Part shown: one piece after another, positions 48,794-59,520 of the stretch
Layout of the letters: each line of letters begins with the position of its first letter
Numbering within the stretch: position 1 is the stretch's first letter
From: Sabethes cyaneus
Taxonomy: Eukaryota > Arthropoda > Insecta > Diptera > Culicidae
Length of the DNA stretch: 64,000 nucleotides
NCBI RefSeq assembly: GCF_943734655.1
Contig: NC_071354.1
Coordinates: 8,278,001-8,342,000 of the forward strand
Direction of reading: 5' to 3'
Translations under genes and position numbers: made by a program
The notes under the pieces: generated by a model
Seen by the model: the letters and a program-made list of their open reading frames with translations, nothing else
Told to the model about the DNA's origin: nothing
Databases searched by the model: none

Positions 48794-49098
48794 CATCCCT
48801 GGTAACTAATAAGCATTAACATAAGCAGCAAATCAGCATATCTGGCATTTTTTACTGCACGTTGTTGTATATTAGCTTTTTGACTGCATAGGTGTTGTAA
48901 ATTATCATCCAAAATTGTATTCAAATTCTTCGTGTTGTAATTAGCTGTAAATTAGCATTGTCAGCACTATAAGAAGGTTATCAGTAAAGTAGCTGTATAT
49001 TTTGCTAAAATAGCATTTAAGTAGCATTTAAGGTGACTTAAATGCTTATTGGCCTACATTTGAATAGCATTGGTGATGCTTATTGGTTACCTGGGATG
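48794..49098. mobile_element. 305-bp MITE
   Basis: Terminal inverted repeats of about 24 bp: CATCCCTGGTAACTAATAAG at the left and, inverted, CATCCCAGGTAACCAATAAG at the right. The interior is AT-rich with many TTAGCATTTA-type repeats and no coding capacity. It lies inside copy 2 of the GACA-tailed element. The target duplication was not resolved. Confidence 0.65.
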
Positions 49099-49259
49099 CT
49101 TTCATAGTTACGTAACTGCCAAAATCAATCATCTAAGGTTGAACTCCTCAGAAACTTGCAAAACTCGAGATTGTGACAAAGGTCATCCGAGATTCACGAT
49201 TTATGTACAACACAGTTTAAATTGTAGCAATACGAAGTTTGTCGGATTAGCTAGTGAAT

Positions 49260-52200
49260 AAATAAATAGCAAATTTTCAATTTTTCTTATTAGCAAAGTT
49301 AGCATAAACTATAAGTCAAATTGGTTTTCTGTCCTACAATGTTCACTGTTATTTTCAAGTTTTGAGCAGCTTGTCTTCAAAAACAAATTTAAAATTTAAC
49401 ACAAATTTTCATCAAATTCACATTATGATTACATTCAGGCTTATAATATAGAACCAAAATAAAAATTTTGAAAAATTCAACTTTCATGTGCGCTGAAGTT
49501 TGTCCAGTTTCAAATCATATTCGTTCACTATTCCATGTTCGTCAAGCGAACGTTAATTAACTTTAGCTAAAGAATTATTCAGCACTTGACAGACATCTAA
49601 TAAGAATCTAAAAGTTTTTAATGCAAACTCCATTCCGGTTTAGTTCAGCTTCTAACTCACCGTGAAAGCACTTTCAATTCAAACATTTTAGCGCAGTCTA
49701 AGTCAGTCAGCCAGTCTCTGTAAGGGAGCGGGGCGGGGGCCTCCAACCGGTCCGCAGAGTCAGAGGCTGTCATCGCAGGGCCAAAAACCGTCCCGCTGCT
49801 GGCTGGCTGGTCCGTAAAATGGCCCCGTAGTGCGATCCGCGCGATTCGAGCGCAGATAATAAATAATAAGTGAGTAATGAATTAAATGGCACATTAAATT
49901 ATTTTAGAATTACATCGCCAAGCACCAGCGCGCGTCCAAGTGGGAGGGGTCTCCGGCGGTCGTGTTGATACGTTTGTGGGGGTCATTGTCATTGTTTATA
50001 GCTGAGAGGACGCGTTTAGCGTTGTCCGTCGGACAAGCGGGCGTGCGTGTGTGCCACTACTGACCGTAAGGAAGGAAGGACTGATTGGCACTGTCCACAC
50101 CTACCAACCAACCAACCAACCAACCAACCAACCAACCAACCAACTGAAAAGCAAATTTCATTTCAAGAAAGGCGCAGCAGCCTGCAGCCACAGCCACAGC
50201 TCAGCAGGCTGTGGCAAAGTTGTAAAATTTAAATAACCTACAGGCGATGATCGCACAGTGCACCACGTGCGATAAGGATTTGCTACTTTTCCACGCTTTC
50301 GCACGCGTTTTTCTGGTCCCCGTTTTTCTTGCGTTCCCGTTTGTTCGGGGTTTCGCGGACCCTATCAAGAAGAAGCGCAAACGGGGTGAGGTTCTATTTG
50401 GGATGATAGTCCCGACGCATGGTTTGCTGCGTGTGTTTTTTTTTCATTTTGGGTTAAAATGTTTGAATTTAAAATTCGTACTTTTCCCCTTCTTTCACCG
50501 TGGCAGATTCAGTGCGCTGCACTTCGCTGGGTGTGAAACTAAAGGGTACTCGTTCTGTTTATTCTCCGGTGAGCTTATTTACTGCAGACGCAGGGGTGAT
50601 TTTTTCTTTATCTGAATCGTTATTTCCGAGTGTTGAATAAAGGAAAATAATTGCACTCGGAAGGTTTTAGGTTCATTGGCATGCCGCTGGTAGTCGGATT
50701 TGCTCTATTTCAAATCGATAACAGTGAAAGGGAACATCAAGATAAAAGACACACACGCATGGTAGGGAGATTTTATTTTTATTAAAAATATCTTCGTTTT
50801 TGCACATAAAATATGCATGTATAATGCGATTAGTCTGTTTCGGAAAGGGATAAGGCGGCGAGTTGATAAAATCAACGTCGCGATTCGAACAATTATTGTT
50901 TGTCATGTGCCAAACCCGTCGCCTACTTTTTCCTACAAAAACTTTCCATTCGCTTGCTGTGACGGTTGATTCCCCACCCGCTTCCGCCCGCTTGTCTGCC
51001 GTTTTAGCAGGCGGTGTTTTTTCTCCTACTTCTCCATTACTGCTCCTCAAACAGAGAACGTTTCATTTAGCATATTGTAAATTCGTCCGATTCTGAGTTC
51101 TGCACCACCCTGCGCGCCACCATTCGCATTCGTATTTGCATCGATGGATGGGTGGCCGAAGTGGGTGGGTGGGGTGAAGCATAAAAACCTCCTCATTTAC
51201 CACAACAGTGTCCCAAAGTCTCACTCGACTCTGACCACCACCCATTTTCTGTAGTTGAAAACAATTCCTATCGGTCCTTGTTTTCCATACTCAATCTACT
51301 TTTCCATTTTTACCGATAGATTTTAATCAGCATCATTGAATGTATTGTTAGACGTCATTTAAATTTTAAATAAGCTTAAGAATGCTCGACATATACCTAC
51401 CTACTCACATACACACGGTCCCGATCGGGTATAAATTAATCGAAGTGTGCGATGCGATGCTTTCTTGTTCGGTCGACCGTCCGTCCATCGGTCACTGTGA
51501 GCTTGTGTCCGTTAGTCCTTGTTTTCTATTACAATATAGACAGACACTCACACACTCCCACACATAAACTACATTCGAACTTATCTGCATATTATCTCTT
51601 ATGTCCTCTTCGCTGGCTGCATATTAGCTTCGACTCGTACACCTCTGCCCGTGCCTGCTTTACTTCTCCCATCCCACTAGCTATAGCTACCCAGCTGGAC
51701 GATGGCTTTTACCGCCGCCGATGCTACCAACCACCACCGACCGGAGGTCGGGAGTAGAATTTATGTAGCTTTTCCAATATAGAGAAGACACTCTTCGCTT
51801 TTCACTCCAACAGTCCAATCCAACAGTCGAAGCAAGCCTTGAATGCAGCGCACATCGTCACGGCGGCTGCAGCGGCAGCGGCGGCGACGGCGACGCCGGC
51901 AGTCGTCCTGTCAATTTCCGTCGTGCCGTCGTCGTACGAATCGTCGGACGGATCTAGTTAGCCTTGCTCGCATAAGCATACGAAACATTTATGTTCGAAT
52001 TTTCCATTCCCGTGCCCCCATCATGCGTCCCCCCCCACCAACCTTGCGTAGTGTTTGCTTGTTGTTGGTAGGTTCCGATGTGATGTGATGAAGAAGTCTT
52101 AACCGTGATGCACACTCATCTTCTTGACTTGACCGATCGGCATTTCGGAATCGAGGCAGCTTATGATAATTCTTGTGTTTTGTTTTTCACTTATTGCGAG

Positions 52201-52662
52201 ATGCCACCCGGCCCGGCCCGGCTGGGACGATGGTGACTACGGTGATGAAGACGTATGAGCGAGGTGAGTAAGTAGTAAGCTGCCCCAGTAGGCCCTTGTC
52301 TACGTTCTGCTACGTGTTTTGTTTGTTTGAATGTCTTTTTCGAATAAGGTATGAGAATCGCCACAGAATCGCGAGCAATAGAGTCTTCCGATTAAATTTT
52401 TTCCGGCATTTTCCCACGCAGGGCTTTAACCGATCCTTTTTTTCTACCGCGTTCACACCACCGCGCATTCAAATTCACACCGTCTGTTTAGTAGTGGATT
52501 ACGAACGCTATGCATAACGCAACTAGCAGCCAGGCTTCATTCTCGTTTTTTTGCTCAGTAGATGCTCAATTAACTATAGCGCTTCAATTAAACAGAATTC
52601 GAAAAAGTAGTGTAAAGCGCGATTGTAGAGATTATTATTATCTAAATTATTGTTGAAGAAAG
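49260..52662. other. Unique-looking non-coding sequence
   Basis: Mostly unique, with a (CCAA)10 run at 50103-50142, GGCGGC-rich sequence at 51860-51905 and several CT/CA-rich stretches. Open frames exist (for example 122 codons at 50247-50615; 81 codons at 51843-52088) but show low complexity or no recognisable family. Several acceptor-like sites lead only to short frames. It may be intronic or intergenic to the gene at 20697. Confidence 0.4.
50103..50142 (+). repeat. (CCAA)n microsatellite
   Basis: About ten CCAA units in a row in otherwise unique sequence. Confidence 0.9.
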
Positions 52663-52664
52663 TA

Positions 52665-53558
52665 GGGTAATGCCGTTATCGTCGGGCCACTGTTATGGTC
52701 GGGCCACCACGATTTTTTCAGTTTTAGTAACTCGTGATACGTATATACAAGCAATGTAAAACTTCTTACTGTGACAGCTAACTTTTCACAATATTGTGAG
52801 TTTCAACCGTGTATTCAATACAAAAAAAGTTTTGCAGGTGCAGTGAACTTTTCTTCAAAAAATGATTCATGAAATGCAATTTTCGGGATAAATATGGAAA
52901 ATTTATTAAGTGTGTTATGCTCTATTCGAAGGATATTGAAAAATCCCGTCCAGTTAGGTATTTGGGTAGGATAAGGGGGTAAATGCTACAAAAGCGCTTA
53001 TTGTAAAGGTCGGGTCACTTGTGTAGCCATGGTTGGGCCACCATAATTTTAAGCACAGAAGCGCAATTTTCGCTAGAGAACCTCAGTCGCGGGAAATGTG
53101 ATGAAATAAAGCCTAATTAGTACAATAAAAACCTAGATTGTTGTTGATTTTTCATTGCAGTAGTACACATCGGAAAACGCGTTTGTAGTAATATTGATTT
53201 TACAAGATCACCAAAAATTTCGCAAGGATGTTATTAAAAATAGGATATTTATACTTATATGGGCCGTTGCTCACGAAATTCCTTCTTTTGAAGTCTCTAC
53301 ATAGAGTTTCAATACGTATTTCTTGGATTAAGAGCTGTGGCCCAACCTGTACAACGTGGCCCGAGTATGACAACATTTTTTGTCTTCACGTAAATGCCTA
53401 TAACTTTAGTATTTTTTAAGCAATCAGCTCAAAATTTTCCAGAATTATAGCTTATTCTTAGACCTTTCCAACAATCTATTTAGATTTTTAAAAATCTTTT
53501 TAAAACGGAAGTTATGGGCGAATGTCAAAAAGGCGGCCCAACCACGACGACATTCCCC
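52665..53558. mobile_element. 894-bp TA-flanked MITE-like element
   Basis: Ends GGGTAATGCCGTTATCGTCG and, inverted, GGGGAATGTCGTCGTGGTTG, each bordered by TA (52663-52664 and 53559-53560). Repeated GGTCGGGCCACC and GTGGCCC motifs lie near both ends and internally, a sub-terminal repeat pattern. No coding frame over 63 codons. It ends 28 bp before the Transib element. Confidence 0.6.
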
Positions 53559-53581
53559 TATGGTTTTATCTTTTGTATCTA

Positions 53582-53586
53582 CGGCG
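53582..53586. other. Left 5-bp target duplication of Transib
   Basis: CGGCG, repeated exactly at 57975-57979 on the other side of the element. It is GC-rich and fits the CGNCG target preference reported for Transib. Confidence 0.85.
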
Positions 53587-54257
53587 CACAGTGGGATAAT
53601 TTAAAAAATAGTGAGACATAAGGAATAACATCGAAACTTTAAAGCATAGCATAATAGTACCTTCGGAAAAGTTTCTCCATTCAAAAAGCGCTTTCTAGTG
53701 GAGGAAAAATATTTGAACATTAGGGTGTCCCTAAGCAGATACAAAAAATATTTTCTCTATTTCAAGTCAGAAACGGTTACGATCTACAGAAGATTTATTG
53801 ATAAACTAATTTTAAGAAACTTTGTTGAATACTGAAGGTTTCTATCTCTTACATGAAAAAAGTTATAGAGCCAAACTCTTAGGGACACCCTTAAAAACAG
53901 TTTTTTCGATGTAGCTCTTGAATTACGCTTCGTATACTTTTCAAATGTACTAAGAAATTGGTAATCTAATTAAATTGCACATTTTTGTTGAAGATAGTAG
54001 AGCTCTATCTTGTTTCCTTTAGAAGCCATCACTGGTTTTTATATTTTTTCACGTAATTTTTGAAGGGGTGTATCTCGGGGGAGAGCAGCTATGAGCAGCT
54101 AATCTCACTTGTTTTTTGTGAATCAATTTATGCTGTATCCCACCATGTACAACTTAGGGTGGAACACTGTGGAACATCTGAAAAAACTTATCACGAAAGC
54201 AACCGTTTTTAAAACCTTCACTAAGCCAATAAAAAATTAAGACATTGCAGTTTAATA

Positions 54258-54769
54258 TGAATATATGGTACTACCACCTGCCTTAGCAGAACATCCGTTC
54301 ATAGCAATGAGCCTATCATGTCAAAAAGAGTTGAACATATTCAACGATTGGTCATGCTTCCCAACTCTTGTATGAAGGGCCAAAAGGGAATTGGTCGATA
54401 AGCAACATTACTTACACGTACCAGGGATTTAGAGAATCTCCTTCCAAGGGCTAAGTCACCTGAGTCAATCGTTGAATAAAGCGTCTTAATGCAGAATGAC
54501 TCCAGCAGGTGGGGAGAAGAGCCCGCTCATTATCCACGATGTGTTGTTAGCCCTAGAAAGTTGACTGTTTCACTCTCCCTAGGTCCACCGCTTCAAACAA
54601 GTGCTCTGATGGTCCCTCCCTCTTCCCGATTCTAGTTTATTTATGAAATGTGGTATATATGGGTAAAAATAGAACAATCTCACCAGCAGTCCTTCGAATG
54701 GAATAGAGTTGCGTCCTTTTAGTTTCCATAAATGCTTCTAATAATTAATTAATTAATTAATTAATTAAT
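54258..54769. mobile_element. Retroposon nested in Transib, 16-bp target duplication
   Basis: 512 bp flanked by ACATTGCAGTTTAATA at 54242-54257 and 54770-54785. It carries the block GAAGGGCCAAAAGGGAATTGG shortened to fit the family seen at 12352 and 32338 (shared core GAAGGRCCAAAAGG), followed by TCTCCTTCCA. An (ATTA)n run lies at its right end. The orientation of the family remains ambiguous because tails occur at different sides in different copies. Confidence 0.68.
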
Positions 54770-54916
54770 ACATTGCAGTTTAATAGGATTTTATTTAAAT
54801 TGATGAATTGTGTGTTGCTGTTTAGTGTAGTAGTGAATTGAGTGTTGTTGTTTAGTATAGTAATTTTAGTGAAATTTTTTCTTTTTTGAATATTTTATTT
54901 AATTTTTATTGTCACC

Positions 54917-55301
54917 TCACTCATCTTCTTCATCTTCATCTACGACATTGGTTGAAAGAACTGGTTCTTTCATTAGTTTCAGTGCAGTTTCACTGAACGG
55001 TATACTTTTTCTTTTACAAATTTTCTGTATGGACGACACCAACGGATCGGAAGATACCATAAGCCTATTGAAAATATCTTGATTTGTGGCTTCCCTGTTG
55101 ATAATGGCAAAGATATTGAAAAAAACTATGTTGAATCAAATATTCATACCGTGTACACTTTCTTGCTCTCTGCTCCCGGAACCTTTTTATGTCCTTATTC
55201 CTACATTCTTGTGGTTCTTCCGATAATGTGCCAATTGGAAGAACGGCAGCTGCCATAATTGCTGCCCCATGAATTAAAATGCGGTGTACGCTGGCGGGCA
55301 T
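54917..55301 (-). pseudogene. Transib transposase, C-terminal exons (RAG1-like)
   Basis: Two exons on the minus strand. Exon one (55301-55150) starts MPASVHRILIHG and includes LPIGTLSEEPQECRNK and DIKRFREQRARKC. A 55-bp GT-AG intron (55149-55095, GTATGA...AACAG, phase 2) follows. Exon two (55094-54920) reads EATNQDIFNRLMVSSDPLV and ends in an acidic DEDEEDE tail with TGA at 54917-54919. The segment SEEPQECRNKDIKRFRE aligns with RAG1 around its catalytic Glu962 (SEGNESGNKLFRRFRK), and the SSDP tail is typical of Transib-like proteins. The frame is open upstream of the Met (GWYK) until cut by the nested insertion at 55315. The remaining ~500 residues, with the catalytic aspartates, are absent from the element. 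No stop or shift occurs in the retained part. Confidence 0.83.
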
Positions 55302-55685
55302 TTTGTACCAACCCGATCAGGAGGGCATAACAAAATTATAACTGATCCTGTTATTTTTCGACCGATTTTTTGCTAACAACGGCTGTTATAATTTAGCTAC
55401 TGCAAGTGGTTAAAATAACTCAAATTCTAACAAAACTGCTTAGCAGTGATAGCAAAAATATAACAACGTTTGTTATGTTTTGAACAAAATTATATCAAAT
55501 TTTGTTACCATATTTCTAACAAATTTTGTTATTATTTTGATAAAACAAAAACTTCTTTACCTCTGTCTACTATATCGACATTTCCCCACCAATTGTCAAA
55601 AATAGTACAAGTATTTATCGGGAACATTTACAAATACAAATAGCAACAGAAAAAAATCTTCACACATTCTTTCAATTTCAAAAAT

Positions 55686-55755
55686 CGCACCCTTGCAGTC
55701 GGAATTGAACTCATGACATACCGCACACGATGCCATCGTCTTAACCACTGTGCCA
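55686..55755 (-). other. tRNA-like sequence (SINE head or tRNA pseudogene)
   Basis: On the minus strand TGGCACAGTGG fits a pol III A box and, 38 nt later, AGTTCAATTCC resembles a B box (GGTTCGANTCC) with one key G-to-A change. The spacing fits a tRNA. The acceptor stem is not convincing, so a SINE head or tRNA-derived relic is more likely than a functional tRNA gene. Confidence 0.55.
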
Positions 55756-56599
55756 GAACTACTCTTGAATGCAGGTAGTTTAAATGCTCATATGATTTGA
55801 CCGATAGCTTATTCTGTCAGTTGTCAGTTTTTGCTGTTCGAGCTGTCTATAAATAGATTTCTTTTGGTACGAGACCGTGATCAAGAAAAAGAAATCGAAT
55901 CCGTTTTTTCAGTGTTGCACCGTTCTGACAGTGTTGCTCGAAGTGCTTTCAAATATACCAGAAAATAAATTGAAGTGAACCTGGCCATTCAAACTTTTTT
56001 TTAAATAAGTTTTATATTTCAGGTTTTGATTCTATAAATGTTGTTGATGATTTTGGTAGGAACCAACCACAGTAAAGATTAAAAACAATTATGAACCTAA
56101 TTATTTTAGTGATGCGTGGAAGAAAATATTTCTCAATTGTACGAGGTTTTGTTAGTAAAGGATTGGAGAAAACACTTGTTGCTTTTAAATTTTGTAAACA
56201 AGACGTAAACCGAGAAAAAAACTAAAACATTTTATTTTATCGTTAATTATTTTTTTCATAATGTGTTTGCTCGATTACGTTTTGTTCCAAGCATCTACCA
56301 ACAAAATAAAAGTTTGAGAGATTTTCTTTTTAATCCTAATTCGTTGTTAGAACCTAATAAAGTGCAGAAAATACATAAAAGATGGCTTAACAGGAGCGGC
56401 ATTTTGCATCGAGTATATTTCTAACTGCAATAGTTTATGTTTTCATTTTATATACTTGCTGTTGTCGGATGCTTAAAAAATTGTTATCCAAACAAACAAA
56501 AAAAGTCTAGAATTGACGACAAAATTTTCTTAATGCAAAATTGATAGATATAAGAATTGGCTACATGTAATCATTATTTCGTTCCGATGCACTGAAACT

Positions 56600-56930
56600 G
56601 AACACTGAAAACTGAACAACTGAATAGGACTTAGATTGCAATTTGCAATTGCACTTGAAATTAGACACGAAATTTCACTTTGAATTTCATTTGAAATTGC
56701 ATGTCAAATGGACATGGTATTGGATTTGATATTGGACCAAAAATTTAAACTTGAAATTGGACAATAAATTCAAATCAAATTTAGAATTCAAATTGAATTC
56801 AAAATGAACATGAAATTTGACTTGAAATAGTACTTGAAATTTTATTTGAAGTTAGGCTGGTATTGCATGTAAAATTTGGCTTGAAATCAGATTTGAAATT
56901 ACACATAAAATTTGCGTTAAATTTTAAATA
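56600..56930. repeat. Degenerate ACTTGAAATTGG tandem repeat
   Basis: About 330 bp of 12-25-bp irregular units around TTGAAATT(G/T), inside the nested element. Confidence 0.7.
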
Positions 56931-57974
56931 AAAGGTATGGCACGTTCCCCATTGTGTGTCCCGGGCACACCAGTGATTATATGTAACATTTTTAGTAGTG
57001 GCCAAGGCCCTAATTCTCCTATATAACTCAATGAGTTATAACTATCAGAATCTGTTACAAACTTGAAACTTCTGTTTTCACTTCCTGATCAGTTTATTTC
57101 CGATTTGTAACACAATGTGTTATAAATATCAGAATGTGTTATAAATTTGAAGTTATCTTGTTATGCCCTCCTGATCGGGAACCGTATAGCTCAACGTACA
57201 GCCTAGCTATAAACGCGATAAAACAAGTATAACCAAAGTATTGACAGGTTTTGTAGCGGGTTACTAAGTTACCGTTACAAAATTTGTTGATTTGATTCAG
57301 AGAACATGCGAAAGCGGTACAAAACTATGGTTTTCATAGTTTCAGGTTTTAAAAACGGTTGCCTTCGTGATAAGTTTTTTCAAATGTTCCACAGTGTTCC
57401 ACCCTAAGTTGTACATGGTGGGATACAGCATAAATTGATTCACAAAAAACAAGTGAGATTAGCTGCTCATAGCTGCTCTCCCCCGAGATACACCCCTTCA
57501 AAAATTACGTGAAAAAATATAAAAACCAGTGATGGCTTCTAAAGGAAACAAGATAGAGCTCTACTATCTTCAACAAAAATGTGCAATTTAATTAGATTAC
57601 TGATTTCTTAGTACATTTGAAAAGTATACGAAGCGTAATTCAAGAGCTACATCGAAAAAACTGTTTTTAAGGATGTCCCTAAGAGTATGGCTCTATAACT
57701 TTTTTCATGTAAGAGATAGAAACCTTCAGTATTCAACAAAGTTTCTTAAAATTAGTTTATCTATAAATCTTCTGTAGATCGTAACCGTTTCTGACTTGAA
57801 ATAGAGAAAATATTTTTTGTATCTGCTTAGGGACACCCTATTGTTCAAATATTTTTCCCCCACTAGAAAGCGCTTTTTGAATGGAGAAACTTTTCCGAAG
57901 GTACTATTATGCTATGCTTTAAGGTTTCGATGTTATTCCTTATGTCTCACTATTTTTTAAATTGTCCCACTGTG

Positions 57975-57979
57975 CGGCG
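57975..57979. other. Right 5-bp target duplication of Transib
   Basis: CGGCG, identical to 53582-53586. Confidence 0.85.
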
Positions 57980-58448
57980 GTATGGGGTTGCTATCCCGTT
58001 GGCAGCAAAAAGAGCGCTCATTTGGCTACCAACGGGGTAGCAATTACTGTGGAGAGGGCCATGGGTCCACAGGCTATCACCCCCCTCCCATTGTACACCA
58101 AACTTTGCGTTAGGGGTTTATCCATTCAAGTTTTTATGTAATAGCCATAAATGAACATTTTTAGAAGCTTTGTATATACTGCTACGAAGATCCGTTTAAC
58201 CGGTAGAAATCCTCCTAAGTTTCTACCGGTTACCCGTTTTCCACTAATGTATGTATTCCGGATCTGGTACCACGGGAAAGTACTTACTTACTTAGGTACC
58301 CAAGTAACGATTTGGGTTTTATTACACTCTTATGATGGCATTTAAGACCAAAATTGGTCATGAAAACCGCCTTAAGAGTACAATAAAACTCACATTGTTA
58401 CTTGGGTGGCTTGCCGTGCTAAGACAAAGCCTGTTGAACAAGGATTCT
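57980..58448. other. Short hairpins and a 108-bp MITE, no gene
   Basis: 58196-58232 is a hairpin (TAACCGGTAGAAA and its inverse around ~10 nt). 57987-58045 contains an imperfect inversion around CCGTTGG/CCAACGG. 58299-58406 is a tiny MITE listed separately. Otherwise nothing recognised. Confidence 0.5.
58299..58406. mobile_element. 108-bp MITE
   Basis: Inverted ends of about 34 bp: CCCAAGTAACGATTTGGGTT at the left and, inverted, CCCAAGTAACAATGTGAGTT at the right, each followed by TTATTRYACTCTTA. There are almost no non-repeat bases in the middle. No coding capacity. Confidence 0.75.
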
Positions 58449-59195
58449 CTAATTAACACGGTTGTGGGCTACTGCTCTCCAATTTCTCGAACACCGGGTA
58501 CTCTCCGCCAGATCTCGCTCCGCCAGATCTCGCTCCACCTGGTCTAACCATCTTCCTCGATGCGCTCCTGGTCGTCTTGTTCCTACCGAATTTGAGACGA
58601 ACACCATCTTTCCAGGGTAGTTGTCCGGCATTCTTGCAACATGCCCCGTCCATCGTAGCCGTCCAGTTTTAGCCACATTTTGAATACTGGGATCACCATA
58701 GAGCTGTGTGAGTTCATGATTTATCCTCTGCCTCTATACTCCGTTTTCCTGTACGCCGTCGAAGATCGTTCTTCCTCGAGCACTGAGCATTGTTCAACTG
58801 ATTCCGGACGTTCATTAGACCGGTTGTTCTCTGTGGGCATGAACACACAGAACAACCGATCGAATGAGCGCCCGGAATCACTTTGATGAACTTCCTAGGG
58901 AAGCTGTTCACGCCCATGATTTTCCATAGCTCTTTCCGGTCGATGGTATCATATGCGGTTTTGAAATCAACGAACAAATGGTACGTGGGAACTCTGTAAA
59001 TATTCATGATCCTTTTGGAGGCCCTGCCGCAGTGTAAATATTTGATCCGTTGTAGATCGTCCTTCGACGAAGCCGGCTTGATAAGTTTCCACAAATTTGC
59101 TCATCAGCTAGTTGAGAAAGTGGAATCGGTGAGAAGTTTGTGCCAACTGCCATCCTACGTTTTTCTATCGTTTTTCTTTCTAGTAGCGCCATGAT
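58449..59195 (-). pseudogene. Non-LTR retrotransposon RT/C-terminal relic
   Basis: Minus strand, read from high to low coordinate: a degraded start (QICGNLSS/ANLWKLIK), then YRVPTYHLFVDFKTAYDTIDR with KELWKIMGVN, the RT block with its catalytic Asp. The whole palm core with YADD is missing. Then, at 58676-58453, RLRWTGHVARMPD...GRWLDQVERDLAE, the C-terminal segment typical of insect RTE/CR1-like LINE proteins. So a large internal deletion plus frameshifts. A 12-bp tandem duplication (GCCAGATCTCGCTCC repeated) occurs near 58508-58536. Confidence 0.78.
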
Positions 59196-59520
59196 TCGTT
59201 GTCTTGGAAATCGACTTGACTTGATTGAGACTCATAACTGGACTAATTTTCGATAGCGATGGAAATAAACTAAAAACGATAAACCAATGGAACAAATTTT
59301 CTTTGAATCCTATGTTTATTAAGCCTTCAACTTAAATGCTTCGATGCCCTACCGGACGGCCTTACGGCAGTTGCCCGGACGCTTAGCCATCCATAACCGA
59401 TGAAAATATGTATATCGACATATTCTGTAGCTCTCGAAATACCAATTCGTTGAAAATATAGAATAGCGGACAATACGATTTTAATATAAGTAAAATAACC
59501 TTTAAACTTAGAATCTTCTA
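59196..59520. other. Unassigned
   Basis: No gene and no recognisable repeat. Confidence 0.4.

Larger units (their letters stand above)
55319..57172. mobile_element. 1.85-kb element nested in Transib transposase
   Basis: Ends AGGAGGGCATAACAA and its exact inverse TTGTTATGCCCTCCT, with GATC on both outer sides (55315-55318, 57173-57176), either a 4-bp duplication or part of a palindromic tip. Sub-terminal sequence carries repeated TTATAACA/TGTTATAA motifs. The interior has a tRNA-like segment (55686-55755) and a degenerate ACTTGAAATTGG repeat (56600-56930). No transposase frame. It interrupts the transposase coding sequence. Confidence 0.68.
53587..57974. mobile_element. Transib DNA transposon with 631-bp inverted termini
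   Basis: A 4,388-bp element. Both ends begin CACAGTGGGA and run as inverted repeats of 631 bp (53587-54217 and 57344-57974) with only scattered differences. The terminal heptamer CACAGTG is the same as the V(D)J recombination signal heptamer, and Transib is the superfamily related to RAG1. It is flanked by the 5-bp duplication CGGCG. Inside lies only the 3' part of a transposase gene on the minus strand (54917-55301), so the element is a deletion derivative that would need a transposase from elsewhere. Two later insertions are nested within it: a retroposon (54258-54769) and a 1.85-kb element (55319-57172). Confidence 0.87.

Noticed and set aside
50247..50615. 122-codon plus-strand frame starting MIAQCTTC
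   Set aside because: F-rich composition typical of T-rich non-coding DNA, no family, no splice or promoter evidence.
51840..52090. Alanine- or arginine-rich frames as a possible alternative exon
   Set aside because: All three frames are open because of GC-rich trinucleotide repetition; no conserved complex segment and several equally good acceptor sites.
52421..52520. Possible short terminal exon after an ACGCAG acceptor
   Set aside because: Only about 31 codons, no similarity to anything known to me; an acceptor-like site this weak occurs by chance.
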